Of a DNA stretch of 64,000 nt, positions 8,885 through 18,076 are shown in pieces. A program made the position numbers and the translations under genes. How positions within the stretch are numbered: position 1 is the stretch's first letter; each line of letters starts with the position of its first letter. Under the pieces are notes generated by a model. That model saw nothing but the letters and a program-made list of their open reading frames with translations, was not told the DNA's origin and searched no databases. Source of the DNA: Ferribacterium limneticum (GTDB taxonomy: Bacteria; Pseudomonadota; Gammaproteobacteria; Burkholderiales; Rhodocyclaceae); NCBI RefSeq assembly GCF_020510565.1, contig NZ_CP075189.1, positions 3,896,501 to 3,960,500 of the forward strand, read 5' to 3'.

Positions 8885-9273
8885 AACGCCATGCCGCCCT
8901 GCAGCAACTGTCGCGCGAACACCACCACGCCCTCAAGCTGTCCCGATTGGCCCGCTTCGCCAGCGATTCGGGACATGCGCTGGCCATCGCCGAGGCGGCG
9001 GAAAAGATTGTCGAGACCTTTGCCGAGGCGCTCGAAAACCATTTCCAGAGCGAAGAAAAAGACTTGCTGCCCGCACTGGCCGCTGTTGGGGCCGGCGAAC
9101 TGGTAGCGCGCACGCTAGCCGAGCACGCCGAGTTGCGCGATCTAAAGCGGCGCCTGGCCGAACCGGACAGCGAGCTCCTCGCCCGCTTCGCCACCTTGCT
9201 CTACGACCATGTTCGCTTCGAGGAACGCGAGGTGTTCGAGACGGCGCAGAAACTGCTCTACCCGGAGCACTGA
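8881..9273 (+). CDS. Haemerythrin (HHE) cation-binding domain protein
   Basis: 130 residues that fit a single four-helix HHE bundle. Putative iron ligands are visible in order: REHHHALKL (~14-22), ENHFQSEEKDLL (~52-63), LAEHAELRDL (~80) and YDHVRFEEREVF (~109-120). Such proteins bind a di-iron site; the related RIC/YtfE proteins repair iron-sulfur clusters damaged by NO. The start overlaps the stop of the NnrS-like gene (ATGA). Together with the DUF59 protein this makes an iron-centre or NO-stress operon. A simple oxygen- or iron-binding role is also possible. Confidence 0.78.
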   Translation: MKRHAALQQLSREHHHALKLSRLARFASDSGHALAIAEAAEKIVETFAEALENHFQSEEKDLLPALAAVGAGELVARTLAEHAELRDLKRRLAEPDSELLARFATLLYDHVRFEEREVFETAQKLLYPEH

Positions 9274-9301
9274 ACGCTCCAAAGAGGGGCACAAATTGTC
9301 G

Positions 9302-9342
9302 GATTGCTACGGTCAACCGGAAAAAACGGCCAAATTTCAAAT
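9302..9342 (+). repeat. Dispersed repeat copy 3, intergenic
   Basis: Near-consensus copy: GATTGCT, the perfect core, then ACGGCCAAATTTCAAAT. It lies 28 bp after the haemerythrin stop in the 228-bp gap (9274-9501) before the AAA gene. Nothing else was recognised in that gap. Confidence 0.88.
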
Positions 9343-9501
9343 TGCCATTTCGCCCTTATTGAAAGCCGCAAAGCCCCTTGCGCCAATGGTTTCCCCCCTT
9401 CTCGATGACCACCACCCGGCACCGGGAACGAAATATGCTCGACTAAACCCGTAGCACGCTGGATCCGTTAACCGGTCTAAGAGCGCATGGAGGAAGTCAT
9501 C

Positions 9502-10467
9502 ATGGCACACAGTGAAATCCGACTCTCGGTCGCTGAAGAGCGCACCATCTACGACGTGGCGGCCATCGACCGCGCCATGGAAGAAGCAGCCGGCAATCGC
9601 AACGAAGCGCTGGCCAGCCTCTACGACAAGATGAAACAGCGCGGCGGCGGCCGTTTCCTGATCCGCCCGACCGGCGCCGACATGATCGACGATCTCTACG
9701 ACACCTGCCCCAATTTCAGCGACGTGATCGACGACCTCAAGAAGTACGTCGCCCTCTCGGTGGCCGGCAACGAGCCGATGAGCTTCACGCCCATCCTGCT
9801 GCTTGGCGAGCCGGGCATCGGCAAAACCCATTTCGCCCGCGAACTGGCGTCCCGCCTCGGCACCGGCCACGAATTCATCTCGATGAGTTCGCTAACCGCC
9901 GGCTGGGTGCTCTCGGGAGCATCCTCGCAATGGAACAACGCCAAGCCCGGCAAGGTGGCGCACACGCTGGTCCATGGCGACTACGCCAACCCCATCGTCG
10001 TCCTCGACGAAATCGACAAGGCCGGCGGCGATTCGCGTTACGACCCGATGGGTTCGCTCTACGGTCTGCTCGAACATGACACGGCGCGCGCCTTCAAGGA
10101 CGAGTTCATCGACATCGACATCGACGCCTCGCACATCCTGTGGGTGACGACGGCCAACGACGAACGTTCGATCCCCGAGCCGATTCTCAACCGCATGAAC
10201 GTCTACGAAGTGCCGCGCCCCGACCACGACGCCGCCATCAGCATTGCTGCCGCGCTGTACCGCGAAATCGTCGGCCAGCACGACTGGGGTTTCCCGCCGG
10301 AAGCCGACGAAGCGGTGCTCGAACGCCTCGGCTCGCTACCGCCGCGCGACATGCGCAAACGCCTGCTCGCCGCCTTCGGGACAGCCAAGCTGGAAGGCCG
10401 CAACTGGCTGGAAGGGCGGGATTTCGAACAGGCCCGCATGGGGCGGAGCCGGAAGATCGGTTTCTAG
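9502..10467 (+). CDS. AAA+ ATPase, Lon-like ATPase module without protease domain
   Basis: 321 residues. After ~85 residues a P-loop GEPGIGKTH appears, followed by Walker B IVVLDEID, a sensor-1-like WVTTANDE and an arginine region EPILNRMNVYE. The ATPase core resembles Lon, but the chain ends about 110 residues after sensor 1 and there is no Ser-Lys protease domain. It may therefore act as a stand-alone remodelling ATPase. The start at 9502 is chosen because GGAGGA lies 7 nt upstream. It is monocistronic and converges on the next gene over a GC-rich hairpin. The substrate is unknown; no partner is evident in the neighbourhood. Confidence 0.72.
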   Translation: MAHSEIRLSVAEERTIYDVAAIDRAMEEAAGNRNEALASLYDKMKQRGGGRFLIRPTGADMIDDLYDTCPNFSDVIDDLKKYVALSVAGNEPMSFTPILLLGEPGIGKTHFARELASRLGTGHEFISMSSLTAGWVLSGASSQWNNAKPGKVAHTLVHGDYANPIVVLDEIDKAGGDSRYDPMGSLYGLLEHDTARAFKDEFIDIDIDASHILWVTTANDERSIPEPILNRMNVYEVPRPDHDAAISIAAALYREIVGQHDWGFPPEADEAVLERLGSLPPRDMRKRLLAAFGTAKLEGRNWLEGRDFEQARMGRSRKIGF

Positions 10468-10475
10468 ACAGAAGG

Positions 10476-10495
10476 TCGGGCGCTGCGGCGCCCGA
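10476..10495. terminator. GC-rich hairpin between convergent genes
   Basis: Perfect 8-bp stem TCGGGCGC / GCGCCCGA with a TGCG loop. There is no long T tract. It abuts the stop codon of the leftward gene and probably ends both transcripts. Confidence 0.6.
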
Positions 10496-11527
10496 TCAAA
10501 CCTCTTCGATGCGGACCGACACCGGAAAATGGTCGCTGTAACCGTCCAGATTGACGTTTTCAGCCACATCGCCGGCCGGCAGCCCGAAACGGATCGGGCC
10601 TTCGCCGACGCGATGGCTGACCATGGGCGGATAGGCCTCGATGCGCGCGCTGCCACCAACCGTCCGCCATCCGCTCTTGCCGGTGAGCAGGCCGGGTGAA
10701 ATCAGGATCTGGTCGAACAGGCTGGCATCGCCGCCGAAATACAGCGTGCCGTTGAGCAGGCGCTGGTTGCCCTTGTGGTCCTGGGTCATCACCGTCAGAT
10801 ATTCCCAGCTCAGGTTGTAGAACTTGGCGCTCTTTGCCCGCGAGACATCACCCTTGTCGCGCAGGCCTTGGGCATGGATGGTGACGGATCGGTCGAAGGG
10901 TTCGTCGTTGAAGTCGCCGAACGCGATGACGGCAGTATTGTCACCCTTCTCTTCGCGAATCCGGCCGTGCCAATAAGCCAGCGTTTCGCCCGCCGTGGCG
11001 CGGAAACCGGCCGAATATTCCGCCCCGTCACCGGTCGATGACGAGCGTGACGGCCAGTGGTTGGCCAGCATGACCAGTTGCTTGCCAGAGGGGGCAACGA
11101 AAGTGATCTGCGTGATATCGCGCGTGCCGGTCTGGCGCATGACCCAGTGCGAAAACAGCTCGTCCATCTTGGCAGTAAACTGGTTGGCGTCGAACAGAAA
11201 TGCGGTATCGATGCCGCGCTGATCGCGCCCCGAATCGACATGAACGAGCTGGTAATTGCGCGCCGGCAAAGCATGGTTGAGCTGGTCGGCCAGGGCCTGC
11301 AGGGCAAAACGGTTTTCAACCTCGCAGACGCCCAGAATGTCGGGGCCGGCGCCCTCCTTCATGCGGACGATGATAGCGCCGAGCTGGGCGATCTTTCGCT
11401 TGAACAACGTTTCCGACCAGCCCTTGAGCTCCTTCTGCATGGCCTTGGCGAGCCACGGCTCGCGCCCCGGAAAGCCTTCGGGCGCGAAGAGGTTTTCAAG
11501 ATTCCAGAAGGCAATGAGCGGGGACAT
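10496..11527 (-). CDS. Endonuclease/exonuclease/phosphatase-fold protein
   Basis: 343 residues with the EEP-superfamily landmarks: FWNLENLF at the N-terminus (metal-binding Asn and Glu region), [10 protein letters not shown] (catalytic Glu), LANHWPSR (His), FGDFNDEP (Asp-x-Asn) and a C-terminal SDHFPV. The fold cuts phosphodiester or phosphomonoester bonds in nucleic acids, lipids or nucleotides; the substrate cannot be read from the sequence. There is no signal peptide, so it is probably cytoplasmic. It is separated from the lipoprotein gene by a 110-bp gap and appears to be its own transcription unit. Confidence 0.78.
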   Translation of the reverse strand: MSPLIAFWNLENLFAPEGFPGREPWLAKAMQKELKGWSETLFKRKIAQLGAIIVRMKEGAGPDILGVCEVENRFALQALADQLNHALPARNYQLVHVDSGRDQRGIDTAFLFDANQFTAKMDELFSHWVMRQTGTRDITQITFVAPSGKQLVMLANHWPSRSSSTGDGAEYSAGFRATAGETLAYWHGRIREEKGDNTAVIAFGDFNDEPFDRSVTIHAQGLRDKGDVSRAKSAKFYNLSWEYLTVMTQDHKGNQRLLNGTLYFGGDASLFDQILISPGLLTGKSGWRTVGGSARIEAYPPMVSHRVGEGPIRFGLPAGDVAENVNLDGYSDHFPVSVRIEEV

Positions 11528-11637
11528 TTTTGGACTCCTTCGCTAGCAGATCGGGCTGATCAAGCTACGTACGGCAACAGTTCCAGTCTAATGAGCCAGC
11601 CGGGAAATTACCAAGTCATTTTCCGTCGGCGCGGCGG

Positions 11638-12024
11638 TCACTCGAGACGGCGGAAAACGGTCGTCGCGCCATCCCGCTCTTTCAGCCTGAACTCGGCGCG
11701 CTCGACGGCAAGCACGGGGGTCGGATCGTCGATCACCCGACTGCCCTCCTTGATGCTCCAGATGATTTTTTTGTCTTCGTAGCGCCAGACGCCGTATTGC
11801 AGGACGCTGCCGTCGTCCTGACGGATTTCCCACTCGCCGTTGGCGGCCAGATGGATGGGCGTAACAGCGCGTGAGGACTGCCATTTGCCGACGAAATCAC
11901 TGGCACTGAACCGCTGGCAGGCAGCCAGAGCGACGACGAAAATGCTGCAGGCCAGGAAGCCGGCGATCCGGTGAAGCGGCTTTCTGGCGCTGATCTCAGC
12001 TTGGCGCACGCGACGGAAAATCAC
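11638..12024 (-). CDS. Small putative lipoprotein, unknown function
   Basis: 128 residues. A basic N-terminus precedes a hydrophobic stretch ending in the lipobox-like VALAAC near residue 36, followed by ~90 residues predicted as beta-rich (SDFVGKWQSS, GEWEIRQDDG, YGVWRYEDKKIIW). The WQSSRA...GVWRYED pattern suggests a small barrel as in lipocalin-like or META-like lipoproteins, but no family is recognised. The start overlaps the stop of the J-domain-like gene (ATGA), so the two are co-translated and may work together at the membrane. A shorter N-terminus is possible. Confidence 0.6.
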   Translation of the reverse strand: MIFRRVRQAEISARKPLHRIAGFLACSIFVVALAACQRFSASDFVGKWQSSRAVTPIHLAANGEWEIRQDDGSVLQYGVWRYEDKKIIWSIKEGSRVIDDPTPVLAVERAEFRLKERDGATTVFRRLE

Positions 12025-12809
12025 TCGCCCGACGAAAAACTGCGCCCACGGAAGCGCTCGATTTCGCGCTGCCGGCGGGCCAGATCCTCTTCTTTCGCCC
12101 GCCGTTCGGCCTCTTCCTTGCGTCGGATTTCTTCCTCCCGAGCCCGCTCGGCCTCCTGCTCGGCTCGCCGCAGATTGGCCGAGACTTCGGCCCCGAGACG
12201 CCGGGACTCCTCCTCGAAGCGCCGCTGTTCGCGCTCCTGCTGCTCGACGAGACGCTGACTCTGGGTTTCCTCGCGCTCGGCCTGCTCCTTGCGCTTCATG
12301 TCGGCCAGCAGCAAATCTGCCTCGGCCTTGCTCGCGGCGCGAATACCGTAGGTCTGGTAGAAATCCTGGAGATAAACTTTTTCGGCCGCCGGCGATGCGG
12401 GATCACCGCCGCCCAGCGCCGAAGCCCGCTGGTAGGCCATGTAGGTGGCGCCGATCTGCATGACCATGCCGAAGATCATGAGTCCGGCGATGATCGTCAG
12501 CAAGCGCCGGATCGGGCTCCATTTCTTAGCCTCCAGCGCCACTTCGATATGCATGGTCTGCTCCGCCAGCGACGGCGCAACGCCGCGCGTCGTCAGGCCG
12601 GCATCGTAATCCGAGCGGCGCGACGGGCTGGAAAGCACCTCGTAGGCATGTTTGACCAGCTTCAGCCGAAACTCCGCCTCGGGCGCCCCGAGCGGGCTGT
12701 TTCCCGAGGCCAGCTCGCGGGAAATTCTCAGGTAGGCGGAGGTGATCTCGGCCAGATCGGCATGCGAGCTCACTTCCAGCAAGTCGTAATACGTCGTTGT
12801 CTGCTTCAT
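12021..12809 (-). CDS. J-domain-like membrane protein with long coiled coil
   Basis: 262 residues. The first ~70 resemble a DnaJ domain (TYYDLLEVSSHADLAEITSAY and a helix ending VLSSPSRRSDYDAGL). The HPD motif that stimulates Hsp70 ATPase is absent; RISRELASGN lies where it should be. One transmembrane helix follows (~105-128). After residue ~165 comes a charged, Glu/Arg-rich coiled coil of ~85 residues. This is therefore probably a degenerate J-like protein that cannot activate DnaK in the usual way, perhaps a scaffold. It is co-translated with the downstream lipoprotein. Confidence 0.7.
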   Translation of the reverse strand: MKQTTTYYDLLEVSSHADLAEITSAYLRISRELASGNSPLGAPEAEFRLKLVKHAYEVLSSPSRRSDYDAGLTTRGVAPSLAEQTMHIEVALEAKKWSPIRRLLTIIAGLMIFGMVMQIGATYMAYQRASALGGGDPASPAAEKVYLQDFYQTYGIRAASKAEADLLLADMKRKEQAEREETQSQRLVEQQEREQRRFEEESRRLGAEVSANLRRAEQEAERAREEEIRRKEEAERRAKEEDLARRQREIERFRGRSFSSGE

Positions 12810-12879
12810 GCGGTGCGCTTTTCAGGCTGGACTAGCGGCCAAGCATACCAAAGGCATGCGCCGGATAGCACCCGGCGAG

Positions 12880-12952
12880 TTTCAATTTTGGCTGTTTTTT
12901 CCGGTTGACCGTGGAAGTCACGGTCAACCGGAAAAAACAGCCAATTTTCAAG
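12880..12952. repeat. Head-to-head pair of dispersed repeats (copies 4a and 4b) forming a long hairpin
   Basis: Copy 4a (leftward, 12880-12912) and copy 4b (rightward, 12920-12952) face each other across 7 nt. The inner stem is perfect for about 24 bp, and the outer A/T-rich parts nearly match. It lies downstream of nhaA and upstream of the J-domain-like gene, both read leftward, and could terminate nhaA transcription. Paired uptake sequences in Neisseria and Haemophilus form terminators in the same way. Confidence 0.85.
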
Positions 12953-12954
12953 TA

Positions 12955-14115
<1,161 letters not shown>

Positions 14116-14184
14116 GCTTTCCTGAGGCTGATCGCGGTGGCTGGATTGCTACTTTACCCGAGGCGCCGGGAAACACTCACCGGG

Positions 14185-15603
14185 TCAATGCACCGTGCAC
14201 ACCATGCACGGGTCGAAGGAGCGCACGACATGCTGGACCGTTGGCGGCGCGCCTTCGCCGGCGGGCATGCCGACGAGTGCCTGTTCGAGCGGGCCGGGCC
14301 GGTTCGAGGCATCGCGCGGGGAAAAGTTCCAGGTGGTCGGGGCGATGATCTGGTAACGCTCGATGCGGCCGCGCCTGATGCTGAGCCAGTGGCCGAGGCT
14401 GCCGCGGGCGGCTTCGACGAGGCCGGTACCGCTGGCGTCTTCGGGCATGTCGCCGTGGGCGCAGAAGGGCTCGCCGGGCTGCAGGGCATTCACCCAGCCT
14501 TCCATGGCGGGCAGGACGAGGGCCAGTTCGAGCAGGCGGGCGACGACGCGGGCCATGACGCTGGCGCCGTCCCGCTGGATCAGGTCGAGGGCCAGCGGGT
14601 GACCGGCGATGACCTGGCGGGCCAGGGCGCCGACTTCGAAGGGCTGGCCGGCATAGCGCGGCGCCTTGCACCAGGTGTAGGCGTCGGGTTTGTTGGCGTC
14701 GACGATGGTTTCGCCCTGCGCCGGGTGGCGCGGTTGGCCGGCTGCCAGCCAGGCGCTGGTGGTGTCTTCGTCGATGGCGACCGGGTCGAAAGCTGCCGCC
14801 TGCCCGGCCTGCCAGGTGCCGGCCGGAAACAGGCCGTAAGCACCGTAGGACAGGAAGGCGTCGTAGGCGCGGCCGAGTTTATCGAGACCGAGGTCCGTCG
14901 CAGCATTCAGGAAGGCGGGGAAATCACCGGCTCGCCCATCGGCCCAGGCGAGTAGCTGATCCTTGCTGGCCAGTTGGGCAACGGCGGCCAGCGAGTCGCC
15001 GAACAGGCGTTTTTCGACAAAGCCGCGGAATTCGCGAAGCAAGGCCAGCAGGCGGATGCGCTCGCCGGCTGTGATCGCCCGCGTGCTGCCGCCGGGCTGG
15101 ATGGCCAGCGTATGCGGCCAACGGCCGGCGAGGAAGCCCATCATTCGGAGGAAGCCGGCACGGGCCGGCAATACTTCGGCCGCGGCATCCCCCTTGACCG
15201 CGGTGAAGCGTTGGGCAACGGCCGGATACCAGCGCCGGTCGGCATAGGCCGGGCGGGCAAAATCGGGCATGAAGAAGAGGTAGAAATGCGTCAGGTGATC
15301 GGCCAGGTTTTCGGTGGCACAGATCAAATTTCGCGATATTTTCCCGTTGACCGTAGGAACGACGCCCATCGCCCCGGCCAGCGCCGAGGCCGCGGCCGCC
15401 GACTGGGCGACCGAGCAGATGCCGCAGATGCGCGGCACGATGGCCAGCGCGTCGAGCGGGGCGCGGCCGACCATGATCTGTTCGAAGCCACGGAAGAGTG
15501 GCGAATTGACCTGCGCCGACTGGATGCGGCCGGCCTCCAGATCAAGGCTGACCTCGAGATCACCTTCGACGCGGTTGAATGGCCCGACAACGATCCGGCT
15601 CAC
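14185..15603 (-). CDS. hoxC: Regulatory (H2-sensing) [NiFe]-hydrogenase large subunit
   Basis: 472 residues carrying the NiFe ligands as RICGICS near residue 58 and DPCMVC at the very C-terminus, which ends ...CMVCTVH. There is no peptide after the final His, as in HoxC/HupV sensors, which are not processed by an endopeptidase; the energy-converting enzyme in this window does have such a tail. Together with HoxB it binds H2 in the cytoplasm and signals to HoxJ. The start overlaps hoxB's stop (ATGA). Residues ~82-93 (PTVNGKISRNLI) are encoded by a dispersed-repeat copy, in a region where homologues also carry a conserved NG...RNL pattern, so the insertion is tolerated or accommodated. Confidence 0.93.
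   Translation of the reverse strand: MSRIVVGPFNRVEGDLEVSLDLEAGRIQSAQVNSPLFRGFEQIMVGRAPLDALAIVPRICGICSVAQSAAAASALAGAMGVVPTVNGKISRNLICATENLADHLTHFYLFFMPDFARPAYADRRWYPAVAQRFTAVKGDAAAEVLPARAGFLRMMGFLAGRWPHTLAIQPGGSTRAITAGERIRLLALLREFRGFVEKRLFGDSLAAVAQLASKDQLLAWADGRAGDFPAFLNAATDLGLDKLGRAYDAFLSYGAYGLFPAGTWQAGQAAAFDPVAIDEDTTSAWLAAGQPRHPAQGETIVDANKPDAYTWCKAPRYAGQPFEVGALARQVIAGHPLALDLIQRDGASVMARVVARLLELALVLPAMEGWVNALQPGEPFCAHGDMPEDASGTGLVEAARGSLGHWLSIRRGRIERYQIIAPTTWNFSPRDASNRPGPLEQALVGMPAGEGAPPTVQHVVRSFDPCMVCTVH
15324..15356 (-). repeat. Dispersed repeat copy 5, inside hoxC
   Basis: Complement reads ACGGTCAACGGGAAAATAT, then CGCGAAATTTGAT. It is translated in frame as PTVNGKISRNLI. It is a diverged copy, sharing the ATATCGC variant with copy 2. 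Confidence 0.7.
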
Positions 15604-16601
15604 TTGCCACCGCCCTTTTTGCGCACCGCCGGCATGACCACCGGATGATCCTCGACGGCGTTATTGCGTACGCGCTTCGGTGTCGCCGATTTGGACAGCG
15701 CGGCGAGCGCGACGAACCAGGCTTTCGGCATGTCAGTCGGCAGGCCGATCGGGATGCCGGCCAGCTTGGGCGTTTCCTGGAAAGCGTGGCCGGGCGATTC
15801 GAAACCGGGTTCGGTGCAGGCGATGCAGGCGAAGCCGCCGCGCAGGCAGGAACCGCTGCCGTTCCACGGCCGCAGGTTGCAATCGGCATGCGCCTGGGTG
15901 CCCTTGCAGCCGAGGTTTTCCATGAGGCAGCCGAGGTCGGACTGCTTCATGGCGCTGGCCTTGAATTCGTAGAACTCGTTGCGGGCGCAGCCGTGATGGA
16001 CCAGTTCGCCGGCGTAAAGCAGCGGCCGTCCGTATTCGTCGAGGTCCGCTACGGTCAACCCTTCCAAAACGGCTTTTTCCAGCGTGTCGACGACCCAGCC
16101 GGGATGCGTCGGGCAGCCGGCGATGTTGATCACCGGCAGGCCGGCCGACGACTGGAAGCCGGCGCCGAGCAGGCCACCCGGCGTCTGCTCGTCGAACTGC
16201 AGGCCGCAGGCTTCGAGCGGATTGCCCGGCGTATTGGCCGAAAAGCCGCCGTAGGCCGTGCACGAGCCGATGGCGAAAACCCATTTGGCGTGGCGAGCCA
16301 GACGAGCGACCCATTCGGTCAGCGGCCGACCGCTGCCGGCCATCAGGTGGAATTTGCCGGTGCCGTTCGGGCCGCGCAGCATGGCCCCTTCGATGCACAG
16401 GGCGTCGAAGGCAAGCCGGCCTTCGGCGCAGTCTTCGAGGATGGTGAGCGCTTCCTCACCGCTGTCGACCGAGAGCGCCGGGTGCCAGAGAAACTCGATG
16501 CCGGCATCACGCAGTTCGTCGAACAGCGAGCGTGGCTCGGAACAGAGCATCGACTGCGTGCAGCCGCCGCAGCCGCCACTCTGCAGCCAGAGGACCTTCA
16601 T
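15600..16601 (-). CDS. hoxB: Regulatory (H2-sensing) [NiFe]-hydrogenase small subunit
   Basis: 333 residues beginning [19 protein letters not shown]: there is no twin-arginine signal, so it stays in the cytoplasm, as expected for HoxB/HupU. Iron-sulfur ligands are seen in GGCGGC (proximal cluster), FAIGSCTAYGG, NIAGCPTHPGW, and a C-terminal set including HHGCARNEFYEFKAS, LGCLMENLGCKG and GSCLRGGFACIACTEPGF. I chose this start because the ATG overlaps hoxA's stop (ATGA) and homologues start here; an upstream ATG at 16778 would lie deep in hoxA. It forms the H2 sensor with HoxC. Confidence 0.93.
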   Translation of the reverse strand: MKVLWLQSGGCGGCTQSMLCSEPRSLFDELRDAGIEFLWHPALSVDSGEEALTILEDCAEGRLAFDALCIEGAMLRGPNGTGKFHLMAGSGRPLTEWVARLARHAKWVFAIGSCTAYGGFSANTPGNPLEACGLQFDEQTPGGLLGAGFQSSAGLPVINIAGCPTHPGWVVDTLEKAVLEGLTVADLDEYGRPLLYAGELVHHGCARNEFYEFKASAMKQSDLGCLMENLGCKGTQAHADCNLRPWNGSGSCLRGGFACIACTEPGFESPGHAFQETPKLAGIPIGLPTDMPKAWFVALAALSKSATPKRVRNNAVEDHPVVMPAVRKKGGGK

Positions 16602-18076
16602 TCGGCTTGCTCCAGCCCGTGGCGAATCAGCTTGGCGCGCAGGCCGACGCGCGACAAACCCAACTCGCGGGCGGCGCGCGACTTGTTCCAGCGATGGCGG
16701 CTCATTGCTTCCTTGAGAACGTGCATTTCGAGCTGGTCCATGCGTTCCTTGAGACCGCCGGAGAGACCATCGGTCCAAGCGAAGTCGGCCGTCGGCGCTT
16801 CACCAACCGGCGTGCGCAGCACACGCGGCGACAGCAGGTCGGGACCGAGCAGCGGTGTCGTGGACAGGGCGACCATGCGCAGGATTTCGTTCTGCAGTTC
16901 GCGCACATTGCCCGGCCAGCGGTAGGCGGCGATGCTGGCGAGCGCCTCGTTGGTGAAACCTTCGACCGGCTTGCCGAGGGCGTTGCAACTACTGGCGAGC
17001 AGGCGGCTGGCGAGCAGCGGCAGGTCCATCGGCCGCTCGCGCAGCGGCGGCACGTGCAGGGCGATGGTCGCCAGCCGGTAATAGAGGTCTTCGCGGAAGC
17101 GGCCGGTGCGGACATCGTCTTCAAGATCGCGGTTGGTCGCAGCGATGACCCGGACGTCGACATGCACCGGACGATTGCTGCCGAGCGGGCGGAACTCACC
17201 CTCCTGCAGCACGCGCAGCAACTTGACCTGGAAAGCCGGGCTGGTTTCGCCGATTTCGTCGAGGAACAAGGTGCCGCCATCGGCCTGCTGGAAGAGGCCG
17301 ACGCGATCATCGACGGCGCCGGTGAAGGCGCCGCGCTTGTAGCCGAAGAGCTCGGATTCGAGCAGGTTATCGGGCAGCGCGCCGCAGTTTTCGGTGATGA
17401 AGGCCTTGCTCGCCCGACTGCTTTCGTAGTGGATGGCGCGGGCGATCATTTCCTTGCCGGTGCCCGATTCGCCGGTGACCATGATCGACAGGTCGAAGGG
17501 CGCGACGCGGCCGACCATGTCGCAAACGGCGTTGATCGGGCTGCCCGGGGCGCGGATCAGGCTGGCCAGGCCGAAGCTGCTTTTGACTTTTTCCTGCTTG
17601 TGATCGACCTGCCTTTTCAACACCGGCTCGGCGGTACGCAGATCGAGCGACAGGCGCTGGTTTTCCTGCTGCAGACGCCAGACTTCGGCGGCACGCTGCA
17701 GGGTCAACAACAATTGCTCGGGCTGCCAGGGTTTGAGCAGGTATTGCCAGATGCCGGCCTCGTTGACGCCGGTGATGATGTCCTCGGCGTCGGTGTAGCC
17801 GGAAAGGATGATGCGCACGATGTCCGGCCAGCGCGTGCGTACTTCCTTGAGAAACTGGACGCCGGTCGTCCCCGGCATGCGCTGGTCGCATAGCACGATG
17901 CGGACGGCTTGCTCCCGCAAGAGGATTTCCATGCCCTCGTCGGCACTGGAGGCGCAGAGCACCTCGAAATCTTCCTCCAGCGTCCGCCGCAGGGCTTCCT
18001 GCGAGCGCACCTCGTCGTCGACGACGAGGATGGCCGGCAAGCGGCGCAGGCTGCTGTGGGAAGACGGAAGGGTCAT
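16598..18076 (-). CDS. hoxA: HoxA/HupR, NtrC-type response regulator activating hydrogenase genes
   Basis: 492 residues. Receiver domain: acidic pocket VVDDE, phospho-acceptor Asp in VLCDQRMPG, and LLKPW. Central AAA+ domain: Walker A GESGTGKE, the sigma-54 contact loop GAFTGA, and Walker [13 protein letters not shown]-terminal Fis-type helix-turn-helix: [21 protein letters not shown]. It drives sigma-54 transcription; a consensus -24/-12 promoter lies in front of hoxK at 35136-35150. In the Cupriavidus/Rhodobacter systems the unphosphorylated regulator activates and the kinase (HoxJ) turns it off without H2. The start at 18076 overlaps hypX's stop (ATGA); a longer frame from 18130 would only add low-complexity residues. 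Confidence 0.95.
   Translation of the reverse strand: MTLPSSHSSLRRLPAILVVDDEVRSQEALRRTLEEDFEVLCASSADEGMEILLREQAVRIVLCDQRMPGTTGVQFLKEVRTRWPDIVRIILSGYTDAEDIITGVNEAGIWQYLLKPWQPEQLLLTLQRAAEVWRLQQENQRLSLDLRTAEPVLKRQVDHKQEKVKSSFGLASLIRAPGSPINAVCDMVGRVAPFDLSIMVTGESGTGKEMIARAIHYESSRASKAFITENCGALPDNLLESELFGYKRGAFTGAVDDRVGLFQQADGGTLFLDEIGETSPAFQVKLLRVLQEGEFRPLGSNRPVHVDVRVIAATNRDLEDDVRTGRFREDLYYRLATIALHVPPLRERPMDLPLLASRLLASSCNALGKPVEGFTNEALASIAAYRWPGNVRELQNEILRMVALSTTPLLGPDLLSPRVLRTPVGEAPTADFAWTDGLSGGLKERMDQLEMHVLKEAMSRHRWNKSRAARELGLSRVGLRAKLIRHGLEQAE

Noticed and set aside
16046..16070. GCTACGGTCAACC inside hoxB, resembling the repeat core
   Set aside because: Only the first half of the core matches, and the encoded LEGLTVADLDEYGRP is a normal HoxB/HupU sequence. 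Counted as chance (would have been copy 6).
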